Source: Hetaerina americana (lineage: Eukaryota; Arthropoda; Insecta; Odonata; Calopterygidae). From it: a DNA stretch of 64,000 nt. Under the pieces are notes generated by a model. The model ran no database searches and had not been told where the DNA came from. It worked only from the letters and a program-made list of their open reading frames with translations. Below, piece by piece: positions 31,520 to 43,549 of this stretch. Location: positions 1,515,001 through 1,579,000 of the forward strand of contig JAKTNV010000002.1 in assembly GCA_022747635.1 (NCBI GenBank), written 5' to 3'. Made by a program: the position numbers and the translations under genes. The stretch's first letter is position 1. Each line of letters begins with the position of its first letter.

Positions 31520-33600
31520 CGTGTTTAATTATTCCAAAAAACTTATTTTTTCCTATTTTTCTAAAAAAATGTTTGTGTCTTCAATCAAATGTGAAAATGA
31601 AACAACATGATGGATGGATATTGATGAAACTTTGACAGCAATCCAGTGAGACATGAGGATAATTAAAAGCAATCCGATACGACGGGCGCCATCTCTTGGA
31701 TTTTCCATGGATTTATTGAACGACACACACCGTCGGTGAAATGGAAAATCCAAGTGAAATACCAAAACTCAGAATAAATCCATTTGCAATGTCCGCACAC
31801 CCGATCACTTCAGAGGCTGCTTGTTTCAGCCTCTGAAGGTCGTTGAAGTTTGTTGCGACGGGGATTTTGTTGCCCCGATCTCAACGCAGCTTCCAGGGTC
31901 CGGAAGATATGCAGAACAAGATAACGTTTCCCTGAAAATTGGATCTGTCAAGTTTACCCTACATAGATAATGTTCGGGCAGTTTGGGCATCAATGAAGAT
32001 CCAGAATAATGTTTGGATCACATACTCTTAAAATACTATGGCATTTCCAGACGTCTCGGATCATTTACACTAAGTTTATCACTAGGAATTTGACTTTTCC
32101 AAAGTTTCGCATTTAGAACTGTAAGTACCGAGAATGTACCAATTCATTTACATGATCCGGATAAGCATCTCACCGTGCGGGCAGGAGGAGAGATTAATCC
32201 AAATCGGTGTTTCTAAAAAGGTCGTCGAAAGCCCTTGCCTCCAACAGTCGCACCTGAAGACTTACCAATCTTCAAACGGAATACGCTTAACTGGCAATCC
32301 ATTTTCGTTAAAATTCGTGCTGCATTCCTTGTTGAATGATTCTGCTGTCTCCCAAACATCTCCTTGAACTGAAATTTTCCCCGTGCTTAAGTCACGCCGC
32401 ACACTGCTCTACGTGTCGTCACGTCACGCTAATTTATACTCTATATCGTTTGAGCTTCCGTTTACATGATTTCAAAAATATACATCAATAATACTAATCG
32501 CTCCGTTTTACATGATTCTCATTTCGATTAAATCACGGTGCAAAGTTAAGGAGCAAAAGCAATTGGACATGAGTAGTGACATGAATTTAAGAGCCAGCGA
32601 AAGATATACAAATAATGAAAGATTTCTATAATAAAGGCATACCGTCCCTGAAACGCGAAAGAGCACATTTTAAAGGAAGTTTAAATTTTATGATAACATA
32701 GGAGCAAAAGTTTAATAAATATGCGACGGGATATTTTAAACATTTAAATTGAAATTTTCTGCACGGTTAATTTTTTTTTCGAGGTCACTGTTAGCCCCAA
32801 TATCATTTGAAGAGGAAGATTCATTAAATGTCTTTCTTCCGCCGTTATATTCTCAATTGCATTCTCCGGTCTAACCTTCACTTCTAAACATTCCAGACTA
32901 TGAATCACGTCTTCGAATGTCTCGGAGAAATAATGATCGGCATCTAGCACGAGTTTATTTCAGCTATCAACTTGTCCTACATTGAAGAAGCACTGGAGCT
33001 TCGTAATGCCACTTACTACTGGGCCAAGAATCCGAGGTAGATTCCGATCAAGCGATTAAGTCTTAATTTGGACTAAGGAGAGAATCTATTGGGAATACTG
33101 GGAAAAACTCGGCTAATGGTTAAAAAATCACCGTTAAGTACGGATAAGTACTCCACTGACAATGTAAAAATACATTACAATTACTAAACGCATACTTGCT
33201 CAGAAGGGGTCAATCCATTTTGTGATACTTAAATACGAGCGTAATAAGTGGGCACCTATCTCTTTGGCTTATACAAAACGTATACGAAATTTTCAAGTTG
33301 AATTTGCCTAAAAGTCTGCCAATATTAATCGTTGATCATCACCATGGTGCTTGGCATCGAGATGTAATTGATACGCATGGTACTCGAAGAATTGAAGAAT
33401 ATTCGATGCTTAAGGGATACAAACTATAGTCGTCAAAGGAGTGCTCGCGTAACATTTGAACTAATACAACTTTATCTCGAGGGCACACCACCATAACCGG
33501 AAATTCCTTCTCAAAAACAGGATACTGTCAGGACTGCCGTCATAGCATGGCTTTATTTCTATATATATTACTGGAGGCTGATGAAATCCGTGATCCCGAG
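31520..33600. other. Non-coding stretch, nothing recognised
   Basis: About 2 kb without recognisable genes. A short inverted pair (cagaggctg ... cagcctctg) occurs near 31811-31836, otherwise there is no obvious structure. Confidence 0.45.
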
Positions 33601-33604
33601 GACA

Positions 33605-34352
33605 CAGCAGCTTTGCAGATGAACTGAATGCTATAAAAAGCTGGTGCGACACGTGGCAATTAGAATTAAACTGAAAAAGGTGCGTAGTGAACATTTTTGG
33701 AAAAAGAAATTCCCAGCCGAACGCCTACTGCATTGGGAACACCGAAATGAAATGTGTAGACTAAATGAAATACCTAGGCGTTACCCTCACTCACGATCTC
33801 TCCTCGGTGAAACAAATACGTGGAATATGTAAACAAGCTAACAAAAAAATAGAATTTATTAGAAGAGTACTTGGTAAATGTGACGAAAAGGTAAAAGAGA
33901 AATGTTATCTGTCGTTGGTTAGGCCTCATTTGGAATATGTTGCAAGTATATGGGATCCTCACGAAGATAGATTCATTGGCGAATTGGATCGCGTGCAGCG
34001 TAGAGGAGCTGGATTTGTAAAACGTTGTTATGATAAACTTAGTAGAATATCCAAAATGTTAGAGCAGATAGGCTGGGAATCACTCACGGAGCGAAGATTA
34101 AATTGCAGATTGGAGCTCTTGCATGAATTGGAAGGAGGTCTCTTTAGCAGTGGTGTTAAAATTGTATTATTACCCCCTATCGTACTACGGCAGGAGATCA
34201 TGCCAACAAAATTAGAGAAATTACATTCAGAACAGATAGATTCAAGATGTAATTTTTTCAACGAACAATAAGGGATCATAATAACAATGTTCGACGGCGG
34301 TAGGGTCATATTCGGGTAAAATTAGTCTGGTGCGTATCCACCCGCTGACGGC
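33605..34352 (+). pseudogene. LINE-C (CR1/jockey-like) 3' fragment
   Basis: The stretch encodes the end of a reverse transcriptase and its C-terminal domain. A broken start resembles FADELNAIKSWCDTWQLELN. An open frame follows, running from KYLGVTLTHDLSS (about 33765) through VRPHLEYVASIWDP and VQRRGAGFVK to a stop at 34271. It is homologous to the insertion at 58068-58673, sharing YLGVT, RPHLEY and WDP blocks. It is 5'-truncated and ends against a (TA)n tract. The domain order is that of CR1/jockey-type LINEs rather than RTE. Confidence 0.87.

Positions 34353-34411
<59 letters not shown>
34353..34411. repeat. (TA)n tract
   Basis: Pure TA run between LINE-C and the next palindrome. Confidence 0.96.
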
Positions 34412-34688
34412 GGGCTGACACAACATAACACAAATAGAAAAGAATAGACACATATAAAAGAACACTTACACGGTAAATTGTTCGAGCTTTCGGCCCTCTC
34501 AGGGGCCTTCTTCAAGAGAGACTCTTGAAGAAGGCCCCAGTCTCTCTTGAAGAAGGCCCCTGAGAGGGCCGAAAGCTCGAACAATTTACCGTGTAAGTGT
34601 TCTTTTATATGTGTCTATTCTTTTCTATTTGTGTTATGTTGTGTCAGCCCATTATTGTGCCGCTCGTATGAGTTTTTCCGGACAATCG

Positions 34689-34689
<1 letters not shown>
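34412..34689. repeat. Inverted-dimer palindrome, family I, copy 3
   Basis: Same unit as at 20051 and 25584, with the extra tail on the right (attattgtgccgctcgtatg). The centre is more complex: tcttcaagagagactcttgaagaaggccccagtctctcttgaagaagg, so the core hairpin is partly duplicated. (TA)n lies on both sides. Confidence 0.93.

Positions 34690-34761
<72 letters not shown>
34690..34761. repeat. (TA)n tract
   Basis: About 70 bp of pure TA between the family I palindrome and the tRNA-bearing palindrome. Confidence 0.96.
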
Positions 34762-34766
<5 letters not shown>

Positions 34767-34862
34767 ACATATATAAGGAAAAGGGATAGGAACACGTATA
34801 AAGGACGAACACAATAGAGGTGGGGAAGGCGGAATCGAACGGATCACAAGAGTAAAAATATT

Positions 34863-34937
34863 TCCTCAACCGGGACTCGAACACCGGATCTTTCCACTTG
34901 CCGGGCGGATGCTCTTAACCACTTGAGCTATCGAGGA
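34863..34937 (-). tRNA. tRNA-like sequence, anticodon-position GGC (repeat-borne)
   Basis: A 75-nt cloverleaf can be drawn: 7-bp acceptor (TCCTCGA/TTGAGGA), D-stem GCTC/GAGC, anticodon stem TCCGC/GTGGA, loop CCGGCAA, and a T-arm with TTCGAGT loop. The usual U33 is C and the T-stem has a bulge (CCGGTG/CCCGG), and there is no separate gene context. It is more likely a tRNA-derived head within a repeat than a working tRNA gene. Confidence 0.5.
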
Positions 34938-34994
34938 TATGTAATTTACCCTTGGCGACATATAAGACCCACGGATCTCAGGGTAAATTACATA

Positions 34995-35069
34995 TCCTCG
35001 ATAGCTCAAGTGGTTAAGAGCATCCGCCCGGCAAGTGGAAAGATCCGGTGTTCGAGTCCCGGTTGAGGA
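34995..35069 (+). tRNA. tRNA-like sequence, anticodon-position GGC (repeat-borne)
   Basis: Identical in sequence to the copy at 34863-34937 and in the opposite orientation, as part of the palindrome. Same cloverleaf and same departures (C33, bulged T-stem). Confidence 0.5.
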
Positions 35070-35446
35070 AATATTTTTACTCTTGTGATCCGTTCGATTC
35101 CGCCTTCCCCACCTCTATTGTGTTCGTCCTTTATACGTGTTCCTATCCCTTTTCCTTATATATGTTTCTGTATATATAAGTATTTATTCGCCGTTTGGCG
35201 GGATTTCGTGTTTGAATGTGTATTTGGCCAATGTGGCTCATCTCTTTCTTCTGGCTATGCGTGCCACGAAACGCACTGTTCTTTTCCTGTATGATGTTGT
35301 ATGAATTCTAACCACTTTCCTTTCCTCTTGTGTATTGTCTATTTCTCCTTTGGTGGGTGAAACAGCCCCCTGACGCCATCTCTTGGCTAAAGAATCGGGG
35401 CGCTTGGCGACATATAAGACCCACGGATCTCAGGGTAAATTACATA

Positions 35447-35521
35447 TCCTCGATAGCTCAAGTGGTTAAGAGCATCCGCCCGGCAAGTGGAAAGATCCGG
35501 TGTTCGAGTCCCGGTTGAGGA
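35447..35521 (+). tRNA. tRNA-like sequence, anticodon-position GGC (repeat-borne)
   Basis: Second tandem copy in unit T, identical to the one at 34995-35069. Confidence 0.5.
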
Positions 35522-35667
35522 AATATTTTTACTCTTGTGATCCGTTCGATTCCGCCTTCCCCACCTCTATTGTGTTCGTCCTTTATACGTGTTCCTATCC
35601 CTTTTCCTTATATATGTTTCTGTATATATGAGTATTTATTCGCCGTTTGGCGGGATTTCGTGTTTGA

Positions 35668-35718
<51 letters not shown>

Positions 35719-35734
35719 TATATATATAAAATAT

Positions 35735-36103
35735 AAAAATGACACAAGTAGAGACGAAAATAACTTTCGAAGATAATGCCAACTTTGTATGCTTCAGTCA
35801 ACGCAATCATTTCTGTAAAAAAAGAGGATAGCCCTTGTCAGGGCAAAATACTTAATTCCCTGAGATATTGTACATGATAGCTCTATTTTAATTATTTATT
35901 TAGCAAAAAAATTGAGGATATAAGTTCCCGAAATAAACGCCGAGAAATCTTATGGAAATTCTATTTTCAGATGAAACATTCTCTTACAAAGAGTTTTCGA
36001 AACTCTATTATTACAAAACATGAAAAAAAAAATTGAATAAAGTTCCCAAAATATCAGGAAAGCCAACGCAGGAATATGAGTTGAAATTTACGCTTCTTCT
36101 GTC
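35735..36103. other. Non-coding stretch, nothing recognised
   Basis: AT-rich DNA after a ~45-bp (TA)n tract (35671-35730), without recognisable features. Confidence 0.45.
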
Positions 36104-36105
36104 TA

Positions 36106-36858
36106 CGAGGGTCATCCGGAAAGTAGTACCCGTTCGTGAAATAAAGACACAAAAGTAAATATTAACAAACATAAAAAATTTTATTTGAAAGAGGATACTT
36201 TAAACTACTTCTCAACATAATCTCCAAGCAAATTAAGGCATTTGTCATAACGTGTGACAAGTTTCTGTATTCCTGCTGCATAGTCCTTCGCCGCCAGCTC
36301 ATTGAGATACGCGAGGGACCCATCTTGCACAAATTTTTGCATAATGCAGATGGTGTTTAACAATTTCATGAACAATTGTTCGAGAAACATTGGGAAAATG
36401 CTCACAGATGTCATCAATTGTGACGCGCCGATCGTTCCTCACGAATTCGTCAACTGAGCTCACCAGTTGGTCTGTAATGACAGACGGTCTCTCCGAACGC
36501 TCATCGTCGTGTGTGTTCCCCCTCCCCATGTTGAAGTTGCGACACCACCGCCGAACAGACGACTCGTCCATTACATTGTCTCCATACACCTCCTTTAATT
36601 GGCGATGAATATCACATGGGCGAACGTTTCTTGCATTGAGGAATTTAATCACTGCCCTCACTTCACAACTGGCGGCGTTCTCAATTTTTTTAAACATTGT
36701 AAACAATCACAGAAACAACACAGGCAATGCTAGCGTCACGCAACTTGGCTCAGAGAAGGCAGACAAGCCACTGAAGCTATCTGACCTCGTCCAACGGCTA
36801 CTCGCGTCGTCAGCACTTCATGCGGCACGAACGGGTACTACTTTCCGGATGACCCTCG
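36106..36858 (-). mobile_element. Internally deleted mariner-like element MarD, copy 3
   Basis: A 753-bp copy flanked by TA (36104-36105 and 36859-36860) with perfect inverted ends. It differs from copy 2 at only a few positions (for example caacggctac for cagcggctac). Confidence 0.95.
36299..36697 (-). CDS. Transposase DNA-binding domain only (MarD copy 3)
   Basis: The 132-residue product is identical to that of MarD copy 2 as far as I can compare: two helix-turn-helix units joined by the RSERPS linker, ending just after CARWVPR. The C-terminal tail of the ancestral protein is read in another frame downstream (36205-36300). Three copies with an open short frame within 26 kb suggest that one deleted master copy was amplified. 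Confidence 0.8.
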   Translation of the reverse strand: MFKKIENAASCEVRAVIKFLNARNVRPCDIHRQLKEVYGDNVMDESSVRRWCRNFNMGRGNTHDDERSERPSVITDQLVSSVDEFVRNDRRVTIDDICEHFPNVSRTIVHEIVKHHLHYAKICARWVPRVSQ

Positions 36859-36860
36859 TA

Positions 36861-37795
36861 AAATCGGAGAGTGGAGTTACATATGTTACAATCATAGGAG
36901 CGAAATTGAGGCAGAAGTCTAACATCTCAAAACCAATGGACGAACACGGTCCCCCAATGGGAAAACTTCAACTGAATGCCCCTTCGCGTCATTTCGTTAA
37001 CAATACATGATTGAAAACTTAAAAATATCAGTGAAAAGCGAACGGATGTCGATCAATCTGTATAAAATTCAATAGGTACTAATGGATGATCACGCTTATA
37101 ACTCTCATTCATCGTCCGGTCTTACATATTAGGTTCTATTCTTTCGTCGATGGGGTGCCAGAAACCGCACAGCTAAACCTCGTCTATTCGTATAGTTGGT
37201 GCGGGCAGAGGATTCGGACAAGTCAAGTTTCCCTATGGTAATCCTGCCCACACATCCATTAAATTGCCAAATTCCACTTCGGTGATGCCCACATAGCGGC
37301 TCCATTGGGGATCGGAAGGGAATTCCAGCACTTCGGAGAGACGTGAACCAGGGTCATCGGTTGAGTCGCCTGGGCAAGTCCGGTTGATTCCCGGGGATTA
37401 TTCGGAGTAGAGATTAATGCCGGGATACCGCAGCCAAAGTCTCATGGTCGGCTTTTCTTCATTGAAATGACCCACGAATTTTATGTAGTCAACGAATGAT
37501 TTACTTTAAGATGCCACTCGATTTTTTTACATGGGCTAATAGCTATTTTATTGTTGAACCTCGTTACGAAATTTGGTAACGAATTATTCGCTCAGTGACC
37601 AACAAATAATTGTAGCGAAATAACATCCCACATGGATGAAAATCCAGTTACCTTATTATATTTCTAACAAGCCATAGATGAAGAAGAAGTCTTCCTACAT
37701 ATTAAAGTCGTATTAATTCATGTAAATTAAATTCAATCAATGATTCAACTTCATAAACATGATTCAACAAAATTTATAAATATGGCAGATATTAG
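36861..37795. other. Non-coding stretch, nothing recognised
   Basis: No conserved coding signal, repeat terminus or RNA recognised in this ~0.9 kb. Confidence 0.45.
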
Positions 37796-38665
37796 ATTTG
37801 GAGGTAGGATTGAAAGTGGCCGGGGTATTTGTTAAATCAGTTAGGTGTGCTGATGACCAAGGTTTTGTTTGTCAGTCAAGTGTTGCGAGCATTCATGAGT
37901 GAATTGGAAATTCGGTGCGACAGGTATGGGATGAGAATCAATATTAATAAAAACAAAGGTTATGCGATTTTCCAGAAAGAAAAAGGCTAAGCTTAACATT
38001 AACATAGGAGGGCAAAAACTAGAGCAGGTAGAACAGTTTACGTATCTCGGTAGTGTTTTGGACCAACACGGCCAAAATAGTAGGGACGTAAGGAGAAGGA
38101 TTGCGCTAGGCAAAGAGGCTTTCACAAGGAGGAGGGAGTTGATGACAGGGACGTTGAGTAAGGATGTTAAAAAAAGACTCGTGAAAACTTTGATATGGAG
38201 CGTAGCTACAGGTATGTACGGCGCGGAAACGTGATAATTTAAGCAGGAGGATAGACGTAGACTGGAGGCTTTTGAAATGTGGGTGTGGAGAAGAATGGAG
38301 AAGGTGAAATGGACAGAGAAGAAAACAAACGAGGAAGTACTTGGTATGGTGGGCGAAGAGAGGGGTTTGTTGGGAGCAATCCTATGGAGGCAGGAAAAGT
38401 GGATGAAGGGGGTATTGACCGGCAGTGGGATGTTGAAGACAGTAATAGAGGGGAGAATGTTAGGCAAAAGAGGAAAGGGAAGGAACAGGATAGGGATGTT
38501 GGACGGGATGAAGGGAGGAAGGAAGTACTCAGAAATGAAGACGGACCTGATGTAGAGCAGGATGTTGTGTTTTGTTAGGAGTCACAGTATATTTATTTGG
38601 TTGTTGGGTCCATCTAAAAACCTACCTCAACAGATAGATTACCTTATAATAATAATAATCATTGT
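37796..38665 (+). pseudogene. LINE-A copy 3, 5'-truncated
   Basis: The copy starts inside the reverse transcriptase (VGLKVAG, then a degraded CADDQ in place of FADDQ near 37845) and runs to the 3' terminus. It preserves the long C-terminal region: [19 protein letters not shown] near 38040-38100, MYGAET near 38215, WVWRRMEKVKW near 38280, and the basic GKRGKGRNRIGMLDGMK near 38460. A few frameshifts break it. The tail (AAT)n lies at 38645-38660. It supplies the segment lost from the copy at 56882 (around [19 protein letters not shown]). Confidence 0.9.
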
Positions 38666-38669
38666 GAAT

Positions 38670-40934
38670 GCCAAGTAGCGCATTGACACATAGCTGTCGG
38701 CGGGACAATATTAGGGATGACAAAGGATGATGCACCACATCAACATTTTCATGTTCGCATCAATCATTTCAATAATAAAGGCAACGGGGGAAAAGATGCG
38801 ATGCGGGAACCTTGGAGATCTTTATTTATTTATTATTTAGCAGAATTCCCAGCGATAATAATCGGCTTACTTACTTAAGTGAAGGAACTTCCACTTATAT
38901 CAGAATAAAAGCACAATGCGGAATTACTGAAGCCATACTAGCAGGCAGACACACTGGAGTCCGCGTGAAGCGGGAACGAAATTCGGCCAACGTTATCGCT
39001 TCCGGAGGCACCATTCCCTCAAGTAGTATTGGTCAACGATGTTCGCTATACAATCGTACTGAACACCCACCCTGTATCTTTCTCGAAAGTTACACAGACG
39101 TTCTGCTGATGGAAACTAATGTAATTAAAAATTTCGCATCTAAAAAAGATCTTGTAAATCCTTCCATGAGTTTCATTGACAACGTGTGTGATAGAAATGT
39201 TTCTTCATCATTCACCTGATGAAAAATATGCCATCACAGCAATAACTTGCAATTCATATTTCCTCCGTCTTACCCCACACGGTTTCAATGGAAAAAGGCC
39301 AGATTAATGTTTTCATTTGTGGCTTCAGTCTACTGCGATACAGCCCTCCCATTCTCATCTTTTCTTACTCCCTCATCGACTTGGTCTTCAACCCTACTAC
39401 GTTGACTTAAATGAAATATGTGCACGTATTTTACATAATTACGTTTCCAGGGATTAATATGAATGCAAATTGAAACGTTGACATCGTATTCTAAACGAAC
39501 AATTGGCACAAGTCCTCAGCATTTCCTCAATAAATATCACTGCAACAACGATTTATAATTTAAACGTCCAAAAATCATATAAAAATAAATCTTCACATCA
39601 CGATGACCTCATGATGACCTTTAGATGATCTAAACCTAATTTATTTTGCTCGCCTCTCTTCATATTTTAACTTCTGCGTTAAACTCAAGCCAAATATAAG
39701 GGCTGTGAGGAGGTCCTAATTATCATTTCTTCCCTCTATAATTTTCAGATTCACCGAATATATTTCGCACAATACTTCCATTGGGCGCCAGATGGATTCA
39801 ACCCTTTCTTTGCCACGTTGAAAGTGATGTTTTCCAATGGCAAACACACGCAAACTTAACGCGATTCTTAAATCAAGTGTATCACTGCTCTAGATTGTAA
39901 TTATATAAAATTTTTCAACGGTGTCATCATTGGTGATCTATCTTTTAAACGTAGATTTTGGCCGGAATCCAATAACTGCTATCTGCTACCTTTCACGAGG
40001 ACTTGGTATTTTTTAACTCTAAATTATTTCCTCCTCCAGTTCTTTACCCATCCCACCTACTTAAATGCTATCTAAAAAGTATGTGGGGCGCCTCACTTCA
40101 AAGTTCTAGTCGACAAACGGAAAACTGCACTTCAATCGCTCGATTTAGCACTGAAGTAGGGAGCACCAGGGGGCGTTGCCCACAGAATCGGGCACATCTC
40201 TCGAGACGAGAAACAGTATCATAACAGAAATACATCAATCAGGTTTAGTCAAAATTAATATACATTCTATGTTGAATTATCCAACTAGACAATCTCCTGA
40301 TAACCGACAAATGACCTCTTCATAATAAACCACAAGTTAGCCTTCCATCCCATGATCAATGTAACCTGAAAGACAGGAAAAAATGGAGGTTCAGTCCTGA
40401 AATCTTGGAAAAATTCTTGGTCTAAAACTATTGAAATAATTTTAAAAATCTTCGAAGATCTCCTAAGGTATGAACACGAATATCCCTAAATCTGAGTGAA
40501 GTTATTTAATTCTCTCCAGCTTCCTCGTGAATCATTGACAATAGTCGGTTTAAAGCCATAGCAACTACATAACCAATACATTTACGAATTACTCAAAACA
40601 TAACTCAGTATGAAAGACTGCAGAAAGCAGTAAAGAGTCAAACAGAGTCGCTTTGAATTCTATCTCAGTAGTCCACAGGAAACTCATTTACTCCTGATGA
40701 GCTAGAAGATACAATATGCAGGCATAGATCGTCGCTAACAAACAAGTACATTCGAAAAACACAAATGAATAAAGAGAGGGCAGATGCCAAGGCCAGATGC
40801 CCCTCGTCGGTTATCTGTCACGGAAGAATACTCTGGCATTCAGATTCCAACGAAGCGATGATATTATGGTCGCTGTCCATGTCAATCGCAGAACTGCTAA
40901 AGCGGAATGTGCCGGTCATAAGACAGTATGTATA

Positions 40935-40940
<6 letters not shown>
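38670..40940. other. Non-coding stretch, nothing recognised
   Basis: About 2.3 kb of AT-rich DNA. One 135-codon frame (38812-39219) has no family resemblance and its composition looks random, so it is not called. Confidence 0.45.

Positions 40941-40946
<6 letters not shown>

Positions 40947-41015
<69 letters not shown>
40947..41015. repeat. (TA)n tract
   Basis: A (TG)n start followed by about 65 bp of TA, left of the family II palindrome. Confidence 0.96.
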
Positions 41016-41017
<2 letters not shown>

Positions 41018-41267
41018 CACGTTTTGAACGTCTCACGGACGTTACTAATAATGTATAACACTTAGCACTAGTGGACACAGACAAAAACACACAGAAACAC
41101 ACAAAAAAGAGACTCACTATTTTTCGAATTTTCGGTGGTCGTGACCACCTTTATCAAGGAAGAGAGGGACAGAACTCACGACCACCGAAAATTCGAAAAA
41201 TAGTGAGTCCCTTTTTTGTGCTTCTGTGTGATTTTGTCTGTGTCCACTAGTGCTAAGTGTTATACAT

Positions 41268-41275
<8 letters not shown>
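41016..41275. repeat. Inverted-dimer palindrome, family II
   Basis: Arms of about 95 bp (about 41048-41145 and about 41178-41273) are reverse complements, joined by a ~30-bp centre (tttatcaaggaagagagggac). An unpaired left tail (41017-41047: acacgttttgaacgtctcac) extends one arm. Each arm carries a hairpin GGTGGTCacGACCACC followed by GAAAA. TA tracts lie on both sides. Confidence 0.93.
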
Positions 41276-41333
<58 letters not shown>

Positions 41334-41345
41334 TATATGTATATG
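41276..41345. repeat. (TA)n tract
   Basis: TA run to the right of the palindrome, leading into a LINE-A 3' end. Confidence 0.95.
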
Positions 41346-41347
41346 TA

Positions 41348-41440
41348 TTATCATTAGGTAGTCTACCGGTTAAGGCAGGTTTTTGGATGGAAACAACTAC
41401 CAATATTTCATTACTCACACATAGTAATTACGATGAAGAG
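41348..41440 (-). repeat. LINE-A 3'-terminal scrap
   Basis: About 90 bp matching only the very 3' end of LINE-A on the minus strand (attaggtagtctaccggtta and the adjacent ttggatgg). Confidence 0.85.
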
Positions 41441-41444
41441 TATG

Positions 41445-43545
41445 CGTTTTTGAAACAAGCATACAATGCATTGAATTTCTACGGTGTTTGCAGCACTTGA
41501 TGAAAATGATCGTTTTTGGTAAAACTTGTGCTTTTTTATTTCATTTTTTTATGCAATGCTAGAAACGAATTCAACAAAGACCCTTGAGTATTGAACCTAC
41601 ACTAATTGGCTACAAAACCCACCGGCTTAGAAGGGTGTGAAATTGATGGAATATTTTAGTGACAGCCATCTCTGTTACGAATGTAGTTGGAATTCAAACG
41701 GAATTTCAAATTTCTTTTATATCCAAATACGGAAATACGCACCTTGAATTCACTTGAGCACCTTTCAAATCGAATCCAATGGTTATTCCGACAGCAAAAA
41801 GACGAGGCAAATAATGACGTGAAGGCAGAACTCATTAGAGTTATGTGACGAGGTACCAAAAAATCTTTTACCTTTCAGACTGTCAATAATTTAAAACGGC
41901 AAAATCATTTCGCGATTGGACAACTTTAAGCGAATTTTTAATCTTTTGCAGATTCCTCACAGTGTGTTTTGAATGTTGTTTTGATGGCGAGTGATTTCTT
42001 TCTCTCTCTCTCTCTCGCTATTCCAGCATTCCGAGACGGCATTTTTTAAAGCCTTCATCGTAACGTAACAAAATAAAAATAGGTCAGTCACACCGTCGTT
42101 AGCGGACAAATATGATTTTATTGCGAAGCCCACAGCATGAAAACAAGGCATTCGTTCTCACTTGTTCTCAAAAGGAAAAATGTTATCCGCAGTCATGATT
42201 TCATTGAGAATGCATTTGCCGCGGGCACCGAGGATCTCGTTGACACACAGAGGAGGACAAGTTTGCCTTAAAAGGAAAACCTGGGATCACGTGACCCAAG
42301 CTCTTTCGCCATATTTGAATGCACAAGGGCGCAATAACGGGACACCCCTGGAGGCAACCCCAAAGCGGGCTTCAACCTCCCCTCCCATCCAATGCGTACA
42401 CACCCCAGCTGCACGGGAAAGACTAAACAAAAAAATAAACAGCACAGAATAACGAAGAGCTGATTTTTATTGCGTATTCCATTCCGAAGATGAGATGGAA
42501 TGGTCACTCATTTGCGAAACCAGAGACATTAACGCCCCATCCCCAACCCTCCTTCCTCCAGCGACCCTCAAAGCCCTGCGCTTCGCCCTCCGTTTCGCTT
42601 TCTTAAATCAGGAAAAATACTTTCTTGAGACTGCATTCTGACACTTTTTCCATTTCCCTTTTTACGGTTCAATACGTTCGCAAAAATCATTTCACTCGAA
42701 GACTTCTGTTCCGCCAGTAGAAAGAAAACAGCAGCGGTGTGTGCAAACTTTAAGAATAAAACATTCACGGCGAATTAAAACATAAAAATATATTCTGACC
42801 TTTGATTTGAGAAATTTTAAATACGCATTTAAAAAATTGGGATGAGAAACGATCCTCCCAAAGAAAATAGGCATGAATTTTTCCGTAAATCATTTTCAAA
42901 TTTTCAAAACGATTTTTCAAAGAGAAACAACATCGAGGGTCCTCGTAAATTATTTACTTGAATATACTATATCAAATTTCATATCCAACCTGTTAATTTC
43001 TCCACTTATCTATTAAGAGTTTGGTTTTCTGATATACTACGGCGCTACCAATTTATTTGACGACCGCTAAACCTTTCTACGCAGGAACTCATTTGTTACT
43101 AACATTTCTTTATTGGCTGATGAAATAGCATCATTTTCTGCACGTCTACGCGGCGGCTACGAGAGAGATGCCTATGTTTTTATGAAACGGAGATCTGAAT
43201 AAATCGGCAAAAAGAACAAACGCCATTCATTTTATTAAAAACATTCAACATTTAAATTAAGGATTTCCACTCTTGTTGTGGAAATTCTGACCACATCAAC
43301 TGAAGATTCTCAAGTGAAAACTACGATAAGATTATGTTCAATTATCGGATTTCGTTACTGAGATTTAAAGAAAACTATTGAAATCATATGCACAAGAATT
43401 AAAGTAGCTATTCAAGAATGTATTTGAGAGAGAGACTCATGTACATGAAGCGGAGACTCGCTCAATGAAATCATATAATTTTAATTTTTCACTGCATTAA
43501 TATCTCGTAATAGTGAAAAACTCTCGCGGGATGGACACTAATGTT
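41445..43545. other. Non-coding stretch, nothing recognised
   Basis: No gene recognised. A short (CT)n run occurs at about 41998-42016. Confidence 0.45.
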
Positions 43546-43549
43546 TTAA

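Larger units (their letters stand above)
34762..35690. repeat. tRNA-bearing repeat unit T: inverted plus tandem copies
   Basis: The left part (34762-34946) is the reverse complement of 34975-35175, forming a ~190-bp palindrome with a ~30-bp loop. The plus-strand unit then repeats in tandem with a period of about 454 bp: tgtttctgtatatat recurs at 35164 and 35618, and the segment from cttggcgacatataag recurs at 34955 and 35404. The unit contains a tRNA-like sequence, a ~110-bp tail to ccttatatatgtttctg, and gccgtttggcgggatttcg. It recurs in minus orientation at 61353-61975. Confidence 0.9.

Noticed and set aside
34995..35069. A functional nuclear tRNA-Ala gene
   Set aside because: The cloverleaf has C33 and a bulged T-stem, and the sequence is part of a dispersed 454-bp repeat; kept only as a tRNA-like feature.
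34412..35175. Palindromes as possible assembly artefacts
   Set aside because: Not called as artefacts because arms differ by substitutions, tails are asymmetric and several loci repeat the design; long-read support should still be checked.
38812..39219. 135-codon frame on the plus strand
   Set aside because: Not similar to any family I know; isolated in AT-rich DNA, consistent with chance.
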